Shown: positions 47,057-57,216 of the stretch, piece after piece | Position numbering within the stretch: position 1 is the stretch's first letter | Layout of the letters: each line of letters starts with the position of its first letter | DNA from: Paracoccaceae bacterium | GTDB lineage: Bacteria; Pseudomonadota; Alphaproteobacteria; Rhodobacterales; Rhodobacteraceae | Length of the DNA stretch: 64,000 nucleotides | NCBI GenBank assembly: GCA_007692585.1 | Contig: REBU01000033.1 | Span: forward strand, 1-64,000 | Direction: 5' to 3' | The notes under the pieces: generated by a model | What the model was told of the DNA's origin: nothing | What the model saw: only the letters and a program-made list of their open reading frames with translations | Databases searched by the model: none | Position numbers and translations under genes: made by a program

Positions 47057-48415
47057 GTGAGGGGATTTTCTGCCGATGGGCATGACGATTGCGGTTTTCT
47101 GCCAGAGCGGTCCGGAGTAGTCTTCGCAGTGCAGGTTCAATACTCGGGGCAGGATGTGATCAGGCGTGCAGTGACGCGAGCGATACGGCGTGGCCTTCTG
47201 GTCGCAGCCGCGGTCGTGATTTTGCCGTGTCTTGCTATCGCGCAGGGCAGTTTCGGGGTGCAGGCGCGGCTGACGGATATCTCGGCTCAGATGCAGAATT
47301 CCCTTGTCGCGCTCGAACTGTCCTTGAGCCAGCCCGTGCCCTACCGTCTGCGCATTCTGTCATCTCCGCCGCGTCTGGTGGTGGACCTGAACACAGTGAT
47401 CTGGGGGGATGCTGCGAGGATTGCAGGGCTGGAGCAGGTGCCAGCGGTGGGCGCTGTGCGACACGGGATCTTGTCGGATGGCTGGGCACGATTGGTGGTT
47501 GATCTGGCAGACCCATTGGTGCTGGATACGTCGGAACAGGTGGTGAATTCCGAGAGCGGCTCTGCGCGCATCAGGCTGGCGCTGCGCGTGGCCACAGGCG
47601 ATGAGTTCGAGCAGTTGGCGCAAAGCGAGGAAAGCCTGACTGCGCGCAGCGGTGCGGGTTTGCTGCGTCCTGACAACCCGACCGAGACGTATGCTGCCCC
47701 TGCTGCGCTGCGCAGACCTGTCGTGATGCTTGACCCCGGTCACGGGGGGCGTGATCCCGGTGCCGAACGCGATGGGGTGCGCGAAGCGGATATCGTGCTG
47801 CGCTTTGCCCGGCAGTTGCGCGAGGTGCTTTTGCGGCGCGGCGTTTTCGACGTCGCCATGACGCGCGATGCCGATGACTTCGTCTCGCTGGACGGGCGCG
47901 TGCGCGCTGCACGTGCGGCAAGCGCAGATGTATTTCTGTCGATCCATGCCGATGCCTTGCCCGAAGGGCTGGCCTCGGGCGCGGTTATCTATCTGCTGGG
48001 CGACGAGGCCAGCGATGCCTCCGCCGCCTATCTGGCCGAGAGGCATGACCGCGCGGACATGCTCAGCGGGGTCGATCTGAACCGCAACACGGATGAAATC
48101 GCGCGCGTGTTGATGTCGGTCGCCTGGCAGGATACGGCGCCGCGCGCCCGTGGTCTGGCCGAAGCGCTGGTCGATGGGGTGCAGGCGTCGGGTTTGCGAC
48201 TGCATCGCCGTCCGATTCAGTCGGGGGCGTTTACCGTGCTGCGGGCTGTGGACATGCCCTCCGTGCTGATCGAGCTGGGTTTCATGTCGAGCCCGCGCGA
48301 TCTGGCCAATCTGCGCGATGCCGAGTGGGGCCTGCGCATGGCCGAAGCCCTTGCTGACGCGCTGGAAGTGTGGCACGCGCAGGATCTGCATCACAACGCT
48401 CTGCGTCGTCGCTGA
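47057..48415 (+). CDS. amiC: N-acetylmuramoyl-L-alanine amidase (AmiC-like); start uncertain (GTG 47156 possible)
   Basis: AMIN-like N-terminal region; VMLDPGHGGRDPGAERDGVREADIVL, FLSIHADALPEGLASGAVIYLL, VLIELGFMSSP. Confidence 0.9.
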   Translation: MRGFSADGHDDCGFLPERSGVVFAVQVQYSGQDVIRRAVTRAIRRGLLVAAAVVILPCLAIAQGSFGVQARLTDISAQMQNSLVALELSLSQPVPYRLRILSSPPRLVVDLNTVIWGDAARIAGLEQVPAVGAVRHGILSDGWARLVVDLADPLVLDTSEQVVNSESGSARIRLALRVATGDEFEQLAQSEESLTARSGAGLLRPDNPTETYAAPAALRRPVVMLDPGHGGRDPGAERDGVREADIVLRFARQLREVLLRRGVFDVAMTRDADDFVSLDGRVRAARAASADVFLSIHADALPEGLASGAVIYLLGDEASDASAAYLAERHDRADMLSGVDLNRNTDEIARVLMSVAWQDTAPRARGLAEALVDGVQASGLRLHRRPIQSGAFTVLRAVDMPSVLIELGFMSSPRDLANLRDAEWGLRMAEALADALEVWHAQDLHHNALRRR

Positions 48416-48538
48416 CCGTCCAGTGCGCGGCGAGCATGTGCTGGCGCAATCGTCACGAAACGGTGATCGCTCCGCGGGGCTTTTTTTGACCTCTTGCGTA
48501 TTAAGGATTATACAGAGCGCCTGAGATGGGAGTAGCCA

Positions 48539-51064
48539 GTGCTGCGAGCGATTCTATCATTTTTTGGCGGGCTTTTCAGCTTCGTCATCACGGGAAGCGT
48601 TTTTATTGCCGTGGCAATAGGCGGTGTGTTCTGGTTCTATAGTCAGGATCTGCCCAGCCATGAGCAATTGGCAAGCTATGCGCCGCCCACGATCAGCCGG
48701 ATTTATTCCGGCGAAGGGCGGTTGATTGATGAATTCGCGATCGAGCGGCGCTTGTTCACGCCCATTGACGACATCCCCGAGCAGGTGAAAAACGCATTCA
48801 TTGCGGCAGAGGATCGGAATTTCTACGTCCATACCGGGTTTGACAGCCGTGCGATTGCCGTGGCCGCCTATGAGGCGCTTGCCTCGCGTGGGGAGAATGT
48901 GCGCGGCGCGTCGACCATCACGCAGCAGGTGATGAAGAACTTTCTGCTCTCGGGGGACCGAACCGGCGAGCGCAAGATCAAGGAGCTGATCCTGGCCAGC
49001 CGTGTCGAAGGCACATTGTCCAAGGATCAGATTCTGGAGCTCTATCTGAACGAAATTTTCCTGGGCCAGAATTCCTACGGCGTGACTGCCGCCGCGCAGA
49101 CCTATTTCAACAAGACCCTGGACGAACTGGAGCTGCATGAAGCGGCCTTTCTGGCTGCATTGCCGCAAGCGCCATCGACCTTTCACCCGGTCCGCAATCG
49201 CGACCGTGTCGTGGCGCGGCGCAATTATGTGTTGGGGGAAATGCTGCGCAACGGCTTCATCAGTCGTGCCGAACATGACGCTGCACGCGCGCTGCCGCTT
49301 TTGACCGTTCAATCGGGCGATTTCCCCAATCCGCGTGCCACGATGCCGCCGAGGGATTATTTCACCGACGAAGTGCGCAGGCAGTTGTCGGGCAGTTTCG
49401 GCGAAGATGAATTCTTCGCGGGTGGGCTGTCCATACGCGCGACCATAGACCCTGAAATGCAGGTTCATGCCGCCCACGCCCTGCAGCGCGCACTGGAACA
49501 ATACGACCGGGGGCTCGGTCGGTTGCGCACCACGGGCGAGGTGATTGACCCCCAACTGCTGATCGATGACGAGGCGTGGCGTGCCGAACTTGCGCGGCTG
49601 GAGCTTGCGCGTGACGTGACGCTTGGCAATCGCTGGTATCCGGCGGTGGTGATGGAGGTCAGCGCCAATCGGGCCGCGCTGGGGATTGAAGGGGTGAGTG
49701 CGGAGTATCACGCGCCCCATATCGTCGAACGCGACGACATCAATTGGGCGCGCGGATCGCTTTCGGACAATCTGAATGTAGGCGATGTGGTCTATGTGCG
49801 CCGCGTCACCTCGGACAGTGATGGCAGCCATATTCGCTGGTCGCTGCGGCAGATCCCGAATGTTCAGGGCGGGTTCATGGCGATGGACGTCAATACGGGC
49901 CGGGTGATTGCGATGCAGGGGGGCTTTTCCTACCAGCATTCGGTCTTCAATCGTGCGACGCAAGCGCAACGCCAGCCCGGTTCGGCCTTTAAACCCTTTG
50001 TCTATGCGGCGGCACTCGACCGGGGCTTTACCCCTGCGACCATCGTGGTCGACGCTCCGATAGAGGTCAACACAAGCCAGGGGGTCTGGCGTCCGACGAA
50101 TTACTCGGGTCAGTTTTACGGTCCGACGCCCGTGCGGCGCGGGATTGAGCTGTCGCGCAACCTGATGACTGTGCGTCTGGCGCAGGAAATCGGCATGGAT
50201 ATCGTCGGCGGATACGCAGAGCGTTTCGGAGTCTATGACCGTGCGCAGCAAAACCTCGCGGCCTCGTTGGGGTCGCAGGAAACCACGCTGTTTCGCATGG
50301 TGGCGGCTTATGCGATGTTCGCCAATGGTGGCGAGCGCGTGGAGCCGACGCTGGTCGACCGGGTCCAGAACCGCTGGGGCGAGACAATCTATCGCCACGA
50401 CCAGCGCAATTGCGTCGATTGCGACCAGCGCGCCCTGCCATCCGGGCGGGTGCCGTGGATCACGCATCGCCGCGCGCGCGTCATGGATGCGGTCACAGCC
50501 TATCAGCTGACTTCGATGATGCAGGGCGTGGTCGATAGCGGGACAGCCGCGCGCACGGTCAACCTGCCTGTGCCTGCCGCAGGCAAGACCGGCACCACGA
50601 ACGAGGCGCGTGATGTGTGGTTCGTGGGCTATACCTCCAATATCGTGGCAGGGTGCTATATCGGCTATGACCAGCCCCGTCCCCTCGGGCGCGGGGCGTC
50701 GGGGGGCGGCATGTGCGGGCCAGTGTTCAATGAATTCATGCGCGAGGCCGTGAGGAAATATGGCGGCGGACGCTTTGCAGTCCCCGAAGGCGGCTATTTC
50801 ATCAAGATCGACCGCAACACGGGCGCGCGGCTTCCGGATAACGCAACCGGGGCGAATGTCGTTTCAGAATTCTTCCGCGAAGGGGTGGAGCCAATCTTTG
50901 GTCTGGCTGCCGTGATCGACGGTGGCGGGGTTCTTGGGTCGGAACTGCCCGTGTTTACACCGGGCGAAGCCTATCAGGAATTGCGCCGCCCAGATGCGGG
51001 GCGCGGGACACTCCCACGTGCCCCTGCAAGTGTCGGGACGATTTCTTCGGGCGGGTTGTATTGA
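48539..51064 (+). CDS. mrcA: Class A penicillin-binding protein 1A; GTG start
   Basis: AFIAAEDRNFYVHTGFDSRAIAVAA, RGASTITQQVMKNFLL, QRQPGSAFKPFVYAAAL, GKTGTTNEARDVWFVGYT. Confidence 0.95.
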   Translation: MLRAILSFFGGLFSFVITGSVFIAVAIGGVFWFYSQDLPSHEQLASYAPPTISRIYSGEGRLIDEFAIERRLFTPIDDIPEQVKNAFIAAEDRNFYVHTGFDSRAIAVAAYEALASRGENVRGASTITQQVMKNFLLSGDRTGERKIKELILASRVEGTLSKDQILELYLNEIFLGQNSYGVTAAAQTYFNKTLDELELHEAAFLAALPQAPSTFHPVRNRDRVVARRNYVLGEMLRNGFISRAEHDAARALPLLTVQSGDFPNPRATMPPRDYFTDEVRRQLSGSFGEDEFFAGGLSIRATIDPEMQVHAAHALQRALEQYDRGLGRLRTTGEVIDPQLLIDDEAWRAELARLELARDVTLGNRWYPAVVMEVSANRAALGIEGVSAEYHAPHIVERDDINWARGSLSDNLNVGDVVYVRRVTSDSDGSHIRWSLRQIPNVQGGFMAMDVNTGRVIAMQGGFSYQHSVFNRATQAQRQPGSAFKPFVYAAALDRGFTPATIVVDAPIEVNTSQGVWRPTNYSGQFYGPTPVRRGIELSRNLMTVRLAQEIGMDIVGGYAERFGVYDRAQQNLAASLGSQETTLFRMVAAYAMFANGGERVEPTLVDRVQNRWGETIYRHDQRNCVDCDQRALPSGRVPWITHRRARVMDAVTAYQLTSMMQGVVDSGTAARTVNLPVPAAGKTGTTNEARDVWFVGYTSNIVAGCYIGYDQPRPLGRGASGGGMCGPVFNEFMREAVRKYGGGRFAVPEGGYFIKIDRNTGARLPDNATGANVVSEFFREGVEPIFGLAAVIDGGGVLGSELPVFTPGEAYQELRRPDAGRGTLPRAPASVGTISSGGLY

Positions 51065-51145
51065 TCCGAGCGCAGCGGCTTGCCCCGCGCGATCTGTCGG
51101 GCTATGCATCCCGCGACCTGAAGCCTCAGCCAAGAGTAAGACCAT

Positions 51146-52273
51146 ATGCGCTCTGAAACGCAAAGTCAGATTGATGCCATCCGCAAGTCGCTGGTCCTGT
51201 TGGGGCAGCGCATGGAGATCGAGACGGCGCCGCATCGGCTGGAGGAATTCGACGCCATGTCGGAAAATCCGGACCTGTGGAATGATCCGGCGCGGGCACA
51301 GGCGCTGATGCGTGATCGCCGTTTGCTGTCGGATGCGCTGGAGACCTATCGCAGCTTGTCACAAGAGCTGGAAGACCAGATCGGGATGATCGAACTGGGC
51401 GAGGCCGAGGGCGATGCAGAGGTGGTCACTGAGGCCGAGGCCGAGATAGCCCGGCTTGCGAAGGTCGCGGCGGAGAAGGAGCTCGAAGCCCTGCTGAACG
51501 GCGAGGCGGACAGCAACGATACATTCCTCGAAATCAACGCAGGGGCAGGGGGCACGGAAAGCTGCGACTGGGCATCGATGCTGGCGCGGATGTATGTCCG
51601 CTGGGCCGAAAAGCGCGGCTATACGGTCGAGCTGATGTCCGAGAGCGCGGGCGAAGAAGCGGGCATTCGCTCGGTCGCCTATAAGATCACCGGCCACAAT
51701 GCCTATGGCTGGCTCAAGTCGGAATCGGGCGTGCACCGTTTGGTGCGGATCTCGCCCTATGACAGCTCGGCGCGGCGGCATACCTCGTTCAGCTCCGTCT
51801 GGGTCTATCCGGTGGTCGATGAGAATATCGAGATCGAGATCAACCCCTCTGATATTCGTATCGACACCTACCGCTCGTCTGGTGCAGGCGGTCAGCATGT
51901 GAACACGACGGACTCGGCCGTGCGGATCACGCATATCCCGACCGGGATCGTGACCACATCGAGCCAGAAGTCCCAGCATCAGAACCGCGAGATTGCAATG
52001 AATGCGCTGAAATCGCGGCTCTATGAAATGGAATTGCGCAAGCGCACTGAGGCCATCGAGGCCGCCCATGACGCCAAGGGCGACGCTGGCTGGGGCAACC
52101 AGATCCGGTCTTATGTGCTTCACCCCTACCAGATGGTGAAGGATCTGCGCACCAGTTTCGAGACTTCGGACACGCAAGGCGTCCTGGACGGGGCGCTGGA
52201 CGGGCTGATGGCTGCGACTCTGGCGATGGATGTCGCCGGAAAATCGCGCGCCGAAGCGACTGCGGGCGATTGA
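51146..52273 (+). CDS. prfB: Peptide chain release factor 2
   Basis: [61 protein letters not shown]. Confidence 0.96.
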   Translation: MRSETQSQIDAIRKSLVLLGQRMEIETAPHRLEEFDAMSENPDLWNDPARAQALMRDRRLLSDALETYRSLSQELEDQIGMIELGEAEGDAEVVTEAEAEIARLAKVAAEKELEALLNGEADSNDTFLEINAGAGGTESCDWASMLARMYVRWAEKRGYTVELMSESAGEEAGIRSVAYKITGHNAYGWLKSESGVHRLVRISPYDSSARRHTSFSSVWVYPVVDENIEIEINPSDIRIDTYRSSGAGGQHVNTTDSAVRITHIPTGIVTTSSQKSQHQNREIAMNALKSRLYEMELRKRTEAIEAAHDAKGDAGWGNQIRSYVLHPYQMVKDLRTSFETSDTQGVLDGALDGLMAATLAMDVAGKSRAEATAGD

Positions 52274-52383
52274 TCTGGATGGTTTGCGCAGCGCGCCTCG
52301 GCGCGTCACGGCAAAATGTCTTGAGATATGACCGCATGGCGGTAAAGTTTTGGGCAGGTATCCCATGAGGAGGAGATTGCCCA

Positions 52384-53157
52384 ATGTCAGAAATGTCTGC
52401 TGTATCTTCACCCGCGACCTTCGCTGTGCAAAAGCTGGAAAGGGCTGACTTGAAATCGGCCCTGCGCGCCGGGCTTGAGGATTTCAAGGCCGCGCCCGCC
52501 TTCGGGCTCTTCTTTGCGTTGGTCTATGTGCTCGGTGGGCTGGGGCTGTGGTTCGGTCTTGGGGCCGCGGGCCAGCCTGTCTGGTTCATTCCCATCGCCG
52601 CCGGTTTCCCGCTCTTTGCCCCTTTCGCAGCGATCGGGCTTTATGAAGTCAGCCGCCGGCGCGAGATGGGTGCGCCGCTGGACTGGAGCAAGATCCTTGG
52701 TGCGTTGCAAGGCAAGGGCGATGGCCAGCTTGCGCTCGTCGCAGTGGGGGTTTTGCTGATCTTCGGGTTCTGGATCATTCTTGCGCGCGGAATTTTTGCG
52801 ATTTTCATGGCGCGCAGTGGTGTGGGGTTCGACAGTCTGGGGTTGCTTATCAGCCCGGCCGGGATCAGCATGCTGCTGATCGGCACGATTGTCGGGGCCA
52901 TCGTAGCGCTGGTACTCTATGCGATCACCGTGATCAGCCTGCCGATGCTGCTTGATCGCGACGTGGATTTCGTCACTGCGATGATCACCAGTGTTCAGGT
53001 TGTGCGCGACAATCCCGACGTAATGCTGGTCTGGGCGGCGATCATTGCAGGCTTGCTTGTCGCGGCGATGATCCCGGCTTTCCTCGGGCTGTTCATCGTC
53101 CTGCCAGTGCTGGGCCATGCGACATGGCATCTCTATCGCCGCGCCATTCCCGCCTGA
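52384..53157 (+). CDS. DUF2189-family integral membrane protein (copy 1)
   Basis: ADLKSALRAGLEDFKAAPAFGLFFALVYVLGGLGLWF; multi-TM; paralogous to the next gene. Confidence 0.8.
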   Translation: MSEMSAVSSPATFAVQKLERADLKSALRAGLEDFKAAPAFGLFFALVYVLGGLGLWFGLGAAGQPVWFIPIAAGFPLFAPFAAIGLYEVSRRREMGAPLDWSKILGALQGKGDGQLALVAVGVLLIFGFWIILARGIFAIFMARSGVGFDSLGLLISPAGISMLLIGTIVGAIVALVLYAITVISLPMLLDRDVDFVTAMITSVQVVRDNPDVMLVWAAIIAGLLVAAMIPAFLGLFIVLPVLGHATWHLYRRAIPA

Positions 53158-53262
53158 GCGGCGCGCGCGCAGCACAGGATTTCGTGCTGCGTGCGAATTT
53201 GCTTGCGCGACAACTGGTCGCACCCCTATCTTCTGCCCTGACCGGAATGGGGAGATCCAGCA

Positions 53263-54048
53263 ATGAGTGATCAGTTGACGTCATCATCGCCGCCCGAGGC
53301 GTCGATCCTGCCAGAGCCAAGCACAATATCCGTGGCGGATTTGCGCCGGGCTCTGAGCTTGGGGGTTTCCGATTTCAAGCGCGCGCCCGTCTTCGGCTTG
53401 GCCTTCTCGCTGGTCTATGTACTTGGCGGGATTGTGCTATACGCCGTCTTTGCGGCTTCCGGGCAAAGCTGGTGGTTCATTCCCGTGGCCGTAGGATTTC
53501 CGTTGCTCGCCCCTTTCGCGGCCATGGGCATTTATGAGGTCAGCCGCCGTTTGGAACAAGGTGAGCCGCTGACATGGGGCGCTGTGGCCGGATGCGTCGT
53601 CGCCCAGAAAGACCGGCAGATCCCGTCCATGGCGATGGTGATCATGCTCGCCTTCATGTTCTGGGTCTTCGTCGCCCACACGATTTTCGCACTCTTCTTC
53701 GGGTTGCGGCCTATTGAAACGTCCTTGCTGGCGATGCTTGCCTCCGGGCCCGGGCTGATGATGTTGCTTGTTGGGGGCATCGTCGGCGGGGCAATGGCCG
53801 CACTGTTATTCGCGCTGACGGTCATTTCTTTGCCACTTCTGCTTGATCGTGAGGTGGATTTCATCACGGCGATGATCACCTCGTTCAAGGTTGTGACCGT
53901 CAATCCAGTCACGATGCTGGTTTGGGCAATGACCATTGCAGTGCTGCTGTTTGTCGGGATGCTGCCCGGTTTTCTGGGACTTTTCATTGTTCTGCCTGTC
54001 CTTGGACATGCAAGCTGGCATCTGTATCGGATGGTATTGCGCGGTTGA
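53263..54048 (+). CDS. DUF2189-family integral membrane protein (copy 2)
   Basis: ADLRRALSLGVSDFKRAPVFGLAFSLVYVLGGIVLYAVF; same architecture as copy 1. Confidence 0.8.
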   Translation: MSDQLTSSSPPEASILPEPSTISVADLRRALSLGVSDFKRAPVFGLAFSLVYVLGGIVLYAVFAASGQSWWFIPVAVGFPLLAPFAAMGIYEVSRRLEQGEPLTWGAVAGCVVAQKDRQIPSMAMVIMLAFMFWVFVAHTIFALFFGLRPIETSLLAMLASGPGLMMLLVGGIVGGAMAALLFALTVISLPLLLDREVDFITAMITSFKVVTVNPVTMLVWAMTIAVLLFVGMLPGFLGLFIVLPVLGHASWHLYRMVLRG

Positions 54049-54393
54049 GGATTCAGCGTTTTGACACAGTTTGATCAAAACACCGCCTCCGATTCACACC
54101 GAATCACTTGAGTTCTAGCAGGGCGCGGGAGATTCCTCAGAAGGATGATTTCAGGTCGAAACCCGAGTAATTTCAAGATTTCCGTTGTTTTGTTCCATGA
54201 TTGATAACAGTATAGGGAGCTGGCCATCGGAAACTTTGTCCGCGCCTTGTTTTTGCCTGATTCCAGCGGCATTACATCTTAAGATGAGTGTTGATGAATG
54301 GCGATGCGATTCCTGGCTGGTCAGAAACGATGATGCAATCTTCGGAAGTTTTTGAGCGAGGTCGGGCGCGCATCAGGTGGAAGGTTTGAAACG

Positions 54394-55479
54394 ATGCCAG
54401 AGGTTATCTTAAATGACCTGATCTTCACGCGCGGCGGTGCGATCACATCCGATACGCCGGTTGGGACATCTTTCGGCTTTGATGACGATCCCGATGTGAC
54501 AATGCTTCTGGAAGTGCGCAATGGGGTAACCTTCACGACGTCGGAGGATGCGTTTGGAAATATCGTGCCAGTCGGGTCAACCACGGTTTTGGATGGCCAG
54601 ATATTCACCTTGTCAGGTGTGCATGAATTCTGGGGAACCTATACGAAGATCGATCCCGATACGGGTGAGACATTCACCCAGCAGGGGCAGACTGTTGCAT
54701 TAAGCTTGACGGGCGAAGACGGTGAGACCATCAATTTGCTGTCGCCGTCGGATGTGTTCAACATTACAGATCCCTGGCGGTCGGGCGACATTGTGAATAT
54801 TTCGGTGTTCTCGACCCCGTTTGACGCAGGGCAGATCACGCTCACACCCGGATCTGACGATAACAAGCTGAGTTTCGACAAGGATGTGCAGATCCCGTGC
54901 TTTGTGGCCGGCACGTTGATTGATACCTCATCGGGCCGCAAGCCGGTCGAGGATCTGCAACCCGGCGATCTGATCCTGACACGCGACGATGGTTATATGC
55001 CCCTTGTCTGGACTGGACAACGCGCGCTCGATGCCGAAGATTTGCGCGCGCAGCCGGAATTTGGCTCTGTGATCCTGCGGGCCGGTGCGTTGGGAGTGAA
55101 TATGCCCGAATGCGATACACGGGTTTCACCATCACATCGGGTGCTGATCTGCGGTCCGCGTGCTGAACTGCTGTTTGGCGAAACCGAAGTGCTTGTTCCG
55201 GCTATTCATCTGGTGGGCCAGCCCGGGATAGAGCGCGATGATAGCCCGGTGACCTATGTGCATATCATGTTCGATACGCATCAGATCGTGTTGGGGGATG
55301 GCATGTGGAGCGAGAGCTTTCAGCCTGCAGCCTATTCGCTTGATGGGCTGGGCACCGCGCAGCGCGACGAAATTCTGGCCTTGTTTCCGGAATTGGCCAA
55401 GGCGTCAGGGCAGGGGGCATTCGCTTCGGCGCGCATGACGCTCAAGGCGCATGAGGCGCGGATGTTGTTTGCTGCCTGA
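54394..55479 (+). CDS. Hint (Hedgehog/intein)-domain protein
   Basis: PCFVAGTLIDTSSGRKPVEDLQPGDLILTRDDGYMPLVWTGQR...RVSPSHRVLICG...VTYVHIMFDTHQIVLGDGMWSESF. Confidence 0.85.
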   Translation: MPEVILNDLIFTRGGAITSDTPVGTSFGFDDDPDVTMLLEVRNGVTFTTSEDAFGNIVPVGSTTVLDGQIFTLSGVHEFWGTYTKIDPDTGETFTQQGQTVALSLTGEDGETINLLSPSDVFNITDPWRSGDIVNISVFSTPFDAGQITLTPGSDDNKLSFDKDVQIPCFVAGTLIDTSSGRKPVEDLQPGDLILTRDDGYMPLVWTGQRALDAEDLRAQPEFGSVILRAGALGVNMPECDTRVSPSHRVLICGPRAELLFGETEVLVPAIHLVGQPGIERDDSPVTYVHIMFDTHQIVLGDGMWSESFQPAAYSLDGLGTAQRDEILALFPELAKASGQGAFASARMTLKAHEARMLFAA

Positions 55480-55502
55480 TCCTCGACATTGAGACAGATC
55501 AC

Positions 55503-55533
55503 ACCGCCCTGCAACATTGCAGGGCGGTTTTTG
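55503..55533 (+). terminator. Intrinsic terminator of the Hint-domain gene
   Basis: ACCGCCCTGCA-ACAT-TGCAGGGCGGT-TTTTG, perfect 11-bp stem. Confidence 0.9.
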
Positions 55534-55623
55534 TTTATTGACCTAATGCACAAACAGCCGGTGCGCGGGGGCTGGACAGTCCGCAACGCGCAGGGCAATC
55601 TGTGCGCAAAGAGGGAGTTGCTC

Positions 55624-56064
55624 ATGTCCGAAGTCAAGCGCCGTAGCCTGTTTGTCACGCTTTTCGGGGTTCTCGGGGTCGCATGGTTTGGTTTGCATGC
55701 GTTCGAATATGTCCACGCGCGCTATGACGGATTGAGTGCCATGGTGCCACTCGCGCCGCCATTTGGGCTGCCGGGGCTGTTCGAGCTTATGCCGCATTGG
55801 GCGAGCATAGCGCTGACGGTCACGATCTGGCTGGGTCTGCTGGGCTCGCTGCTCTTGCTGCTTGGCGATCGTGCCTCTGTGATTGTTCTCTCGTTGACTG
55901 TGGTAACCGCCATCGTCACAGGCGCCTGGGCCGTGCTTGCCCTCGTGCAGGGGGCGCCAGCTGTGGGTAGTGTCGACCCGGTGTTCTTCGGCCTGGGTCA
56001 GGCAGCGGTGACAGTCGGGATCTGGCTTTATGCGCGCACCGCCAAACGATATGGGACGCTCTGA
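55624..56064 (+). CDS. Hypothetical four-TM membrane protein
   Basis: MSEVKRRSLFVTLFGVLGVAWFGLHAFEYVHARYDG; hydrophobic segments. Confidence 0.65.
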   Translation: MSEVKRRSLFVTLFGVLGVAWFGLHAFEYVHARYDGLSAMVPLAPPFGLPGLFELMPHWASIALTVTIWLGLLGSLLLLLGDRASVIVLSLTVVTAIVTGAWAVLALVQGAPAVGSVDPVFFGLGQAAVTVGIWLYARTAKRYGTL

Positions 56065-56174
56065 GCGCCATTCTGGTAAGGTGATATTCTGACAGCATCA
56101 CAGTTGCGTTGGCGATGCTTGTCTCCGCGCGCCGATTGCATGATGGTGCGCGCGAAATGCTGGGGAGTGAAGCG

Positions 56175-57209
56175 ATGACTTTGCACGCAAATCTGTCTGC
56201 GGCCATTGGGAACACGCCCTTGATCCGGCTGAACAAGGCCAGCGATGCGACGGGCTGCGAGATTTTGGGGAAGGCTGAATTCCTCAATCCCGGCCAATCC
56301 GTCAAGGATCGCGCGGCACTTTTCATTATCCGCGACGCGGTGGCACGCGGCGCGCTGAAACCCGGTGGCACGATTGTGGAGGGCACTGCCGGCAATACCG
56401 GGATCGGCCTTGCGCTTGTGGGGGCCTCGCTGGGATTTCGCACGGTGATCGTGATCCCCGAGACGCAGAGTCAGGAAAAGAAGGACATGCTGCGGCTGGC
56501 AGGGGCCGAACTGGTCGAAGTGCCCGCAGCCCCTTACCGCAACCCCAACAATTATGTCCGCTATTCGGGCCGGCTTGCCGCGGAATTGGCGCGCACAGAA
56601 CCCAATGGCGCGATCTGGGCCAACCAGTTCGACAATATTGCCAACCGGCAGGCGCATGTGGAAACCACGGCCCCGGAAATCTGGGCGCAGACGGATGGCA
56701 AAGTGGACGCATTCATCTGCGCCGTCGGATCTGGTGGGACGCTGGCCGGGGTGGCGCAGGTTTTGCAGCCCAAAGGGGTGAAAATCGGTCTGGCCGACCC
56801 GATGGGCGCGGCTCTCTACAGTTTCTATACCAGTGGCGCGTTCAAATCCGAGGGCGACTCGATCACCGAAGGTATTGGGCAGGGGCGGATCACGGCCAAT
56901 CTGGAAGGGTTCACACCGGACTTTTGCGCGCAGATACCCGACAGCGAAGCGCTGCCCATCGTCTTTGATCTGCTTGCGGAAGAGGGGCTGTGCCTTGGGG
57001 GGTCTTCTGGGATCAACGTTGCGGGCGCGATCCGCATGGCGCGCGAGATGGGGCCGGGCCATACCATCGTGACCATTCTGTGCGATTACGGAACCCGCTA
57101 TCAGTCCAAACTGTTCAACCCGGAATTCCTGCATTCCAAAGGGCTGCCGGTCCCCGATTGGCTTGACAGGGCTGGCCGAAACCTGCCGACCGTGTTCGAG
57201 GACGTGTAA
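56175..57209 (+). CDS. cysK: Cysteine synthase A
   Basis: SAAIGNTPLIRLNKASDATGCEILGKAEFLNPGQSVKDRAA; VEGTAGNTGIGLALVG; ATG 56175. Confidence 0.93.
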   Translation: MTLHANLSAAIGNTPLIRLNKASDATGCEILGKAEFLNPGQSVKDRAALFIIRDAVARGALKPGGTIVEGTAGNTGIGLALVGASLGFRTVIVIPETQSQEKKDMLRLAGAELVEVPAAPYRNPNNYVRYSGRLAAELARTEPNGAIWANQFDNIANRQAHVETTAPEIWAQTDGKVDAFICAVGSGGTLAGVAQVLQPKGVKIGLADPMGAALYSFYTSGAFKSEGDSITEGIGQGRITANLEGFTPDFCAQIPDSEALPIVFDLLAEEGLCLGGSSGINVAGAIRMAREMGPGHTIVTILCDYGTRYQSKLFNPEFLHSKGLPVPDWLDRAGRNLPTVFEDV

Positions 57210-57216
57210 AAGAGCC

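Noticed and set aside
48557-50467. 636-aa minus-strand ORF antisense to PBP1A
   Set aside because: Composition is His/Arg/Gln-rich without recognisable domain; the plus strand encodes an intact, motif-complete PBP1A.
51146-52273. Programmed +1 frameshift in prfB
   Set aside because: RF2 reads as one uninterrupted frame from ATG to stop; no in-frame early UGA with slippery CTT is seen.
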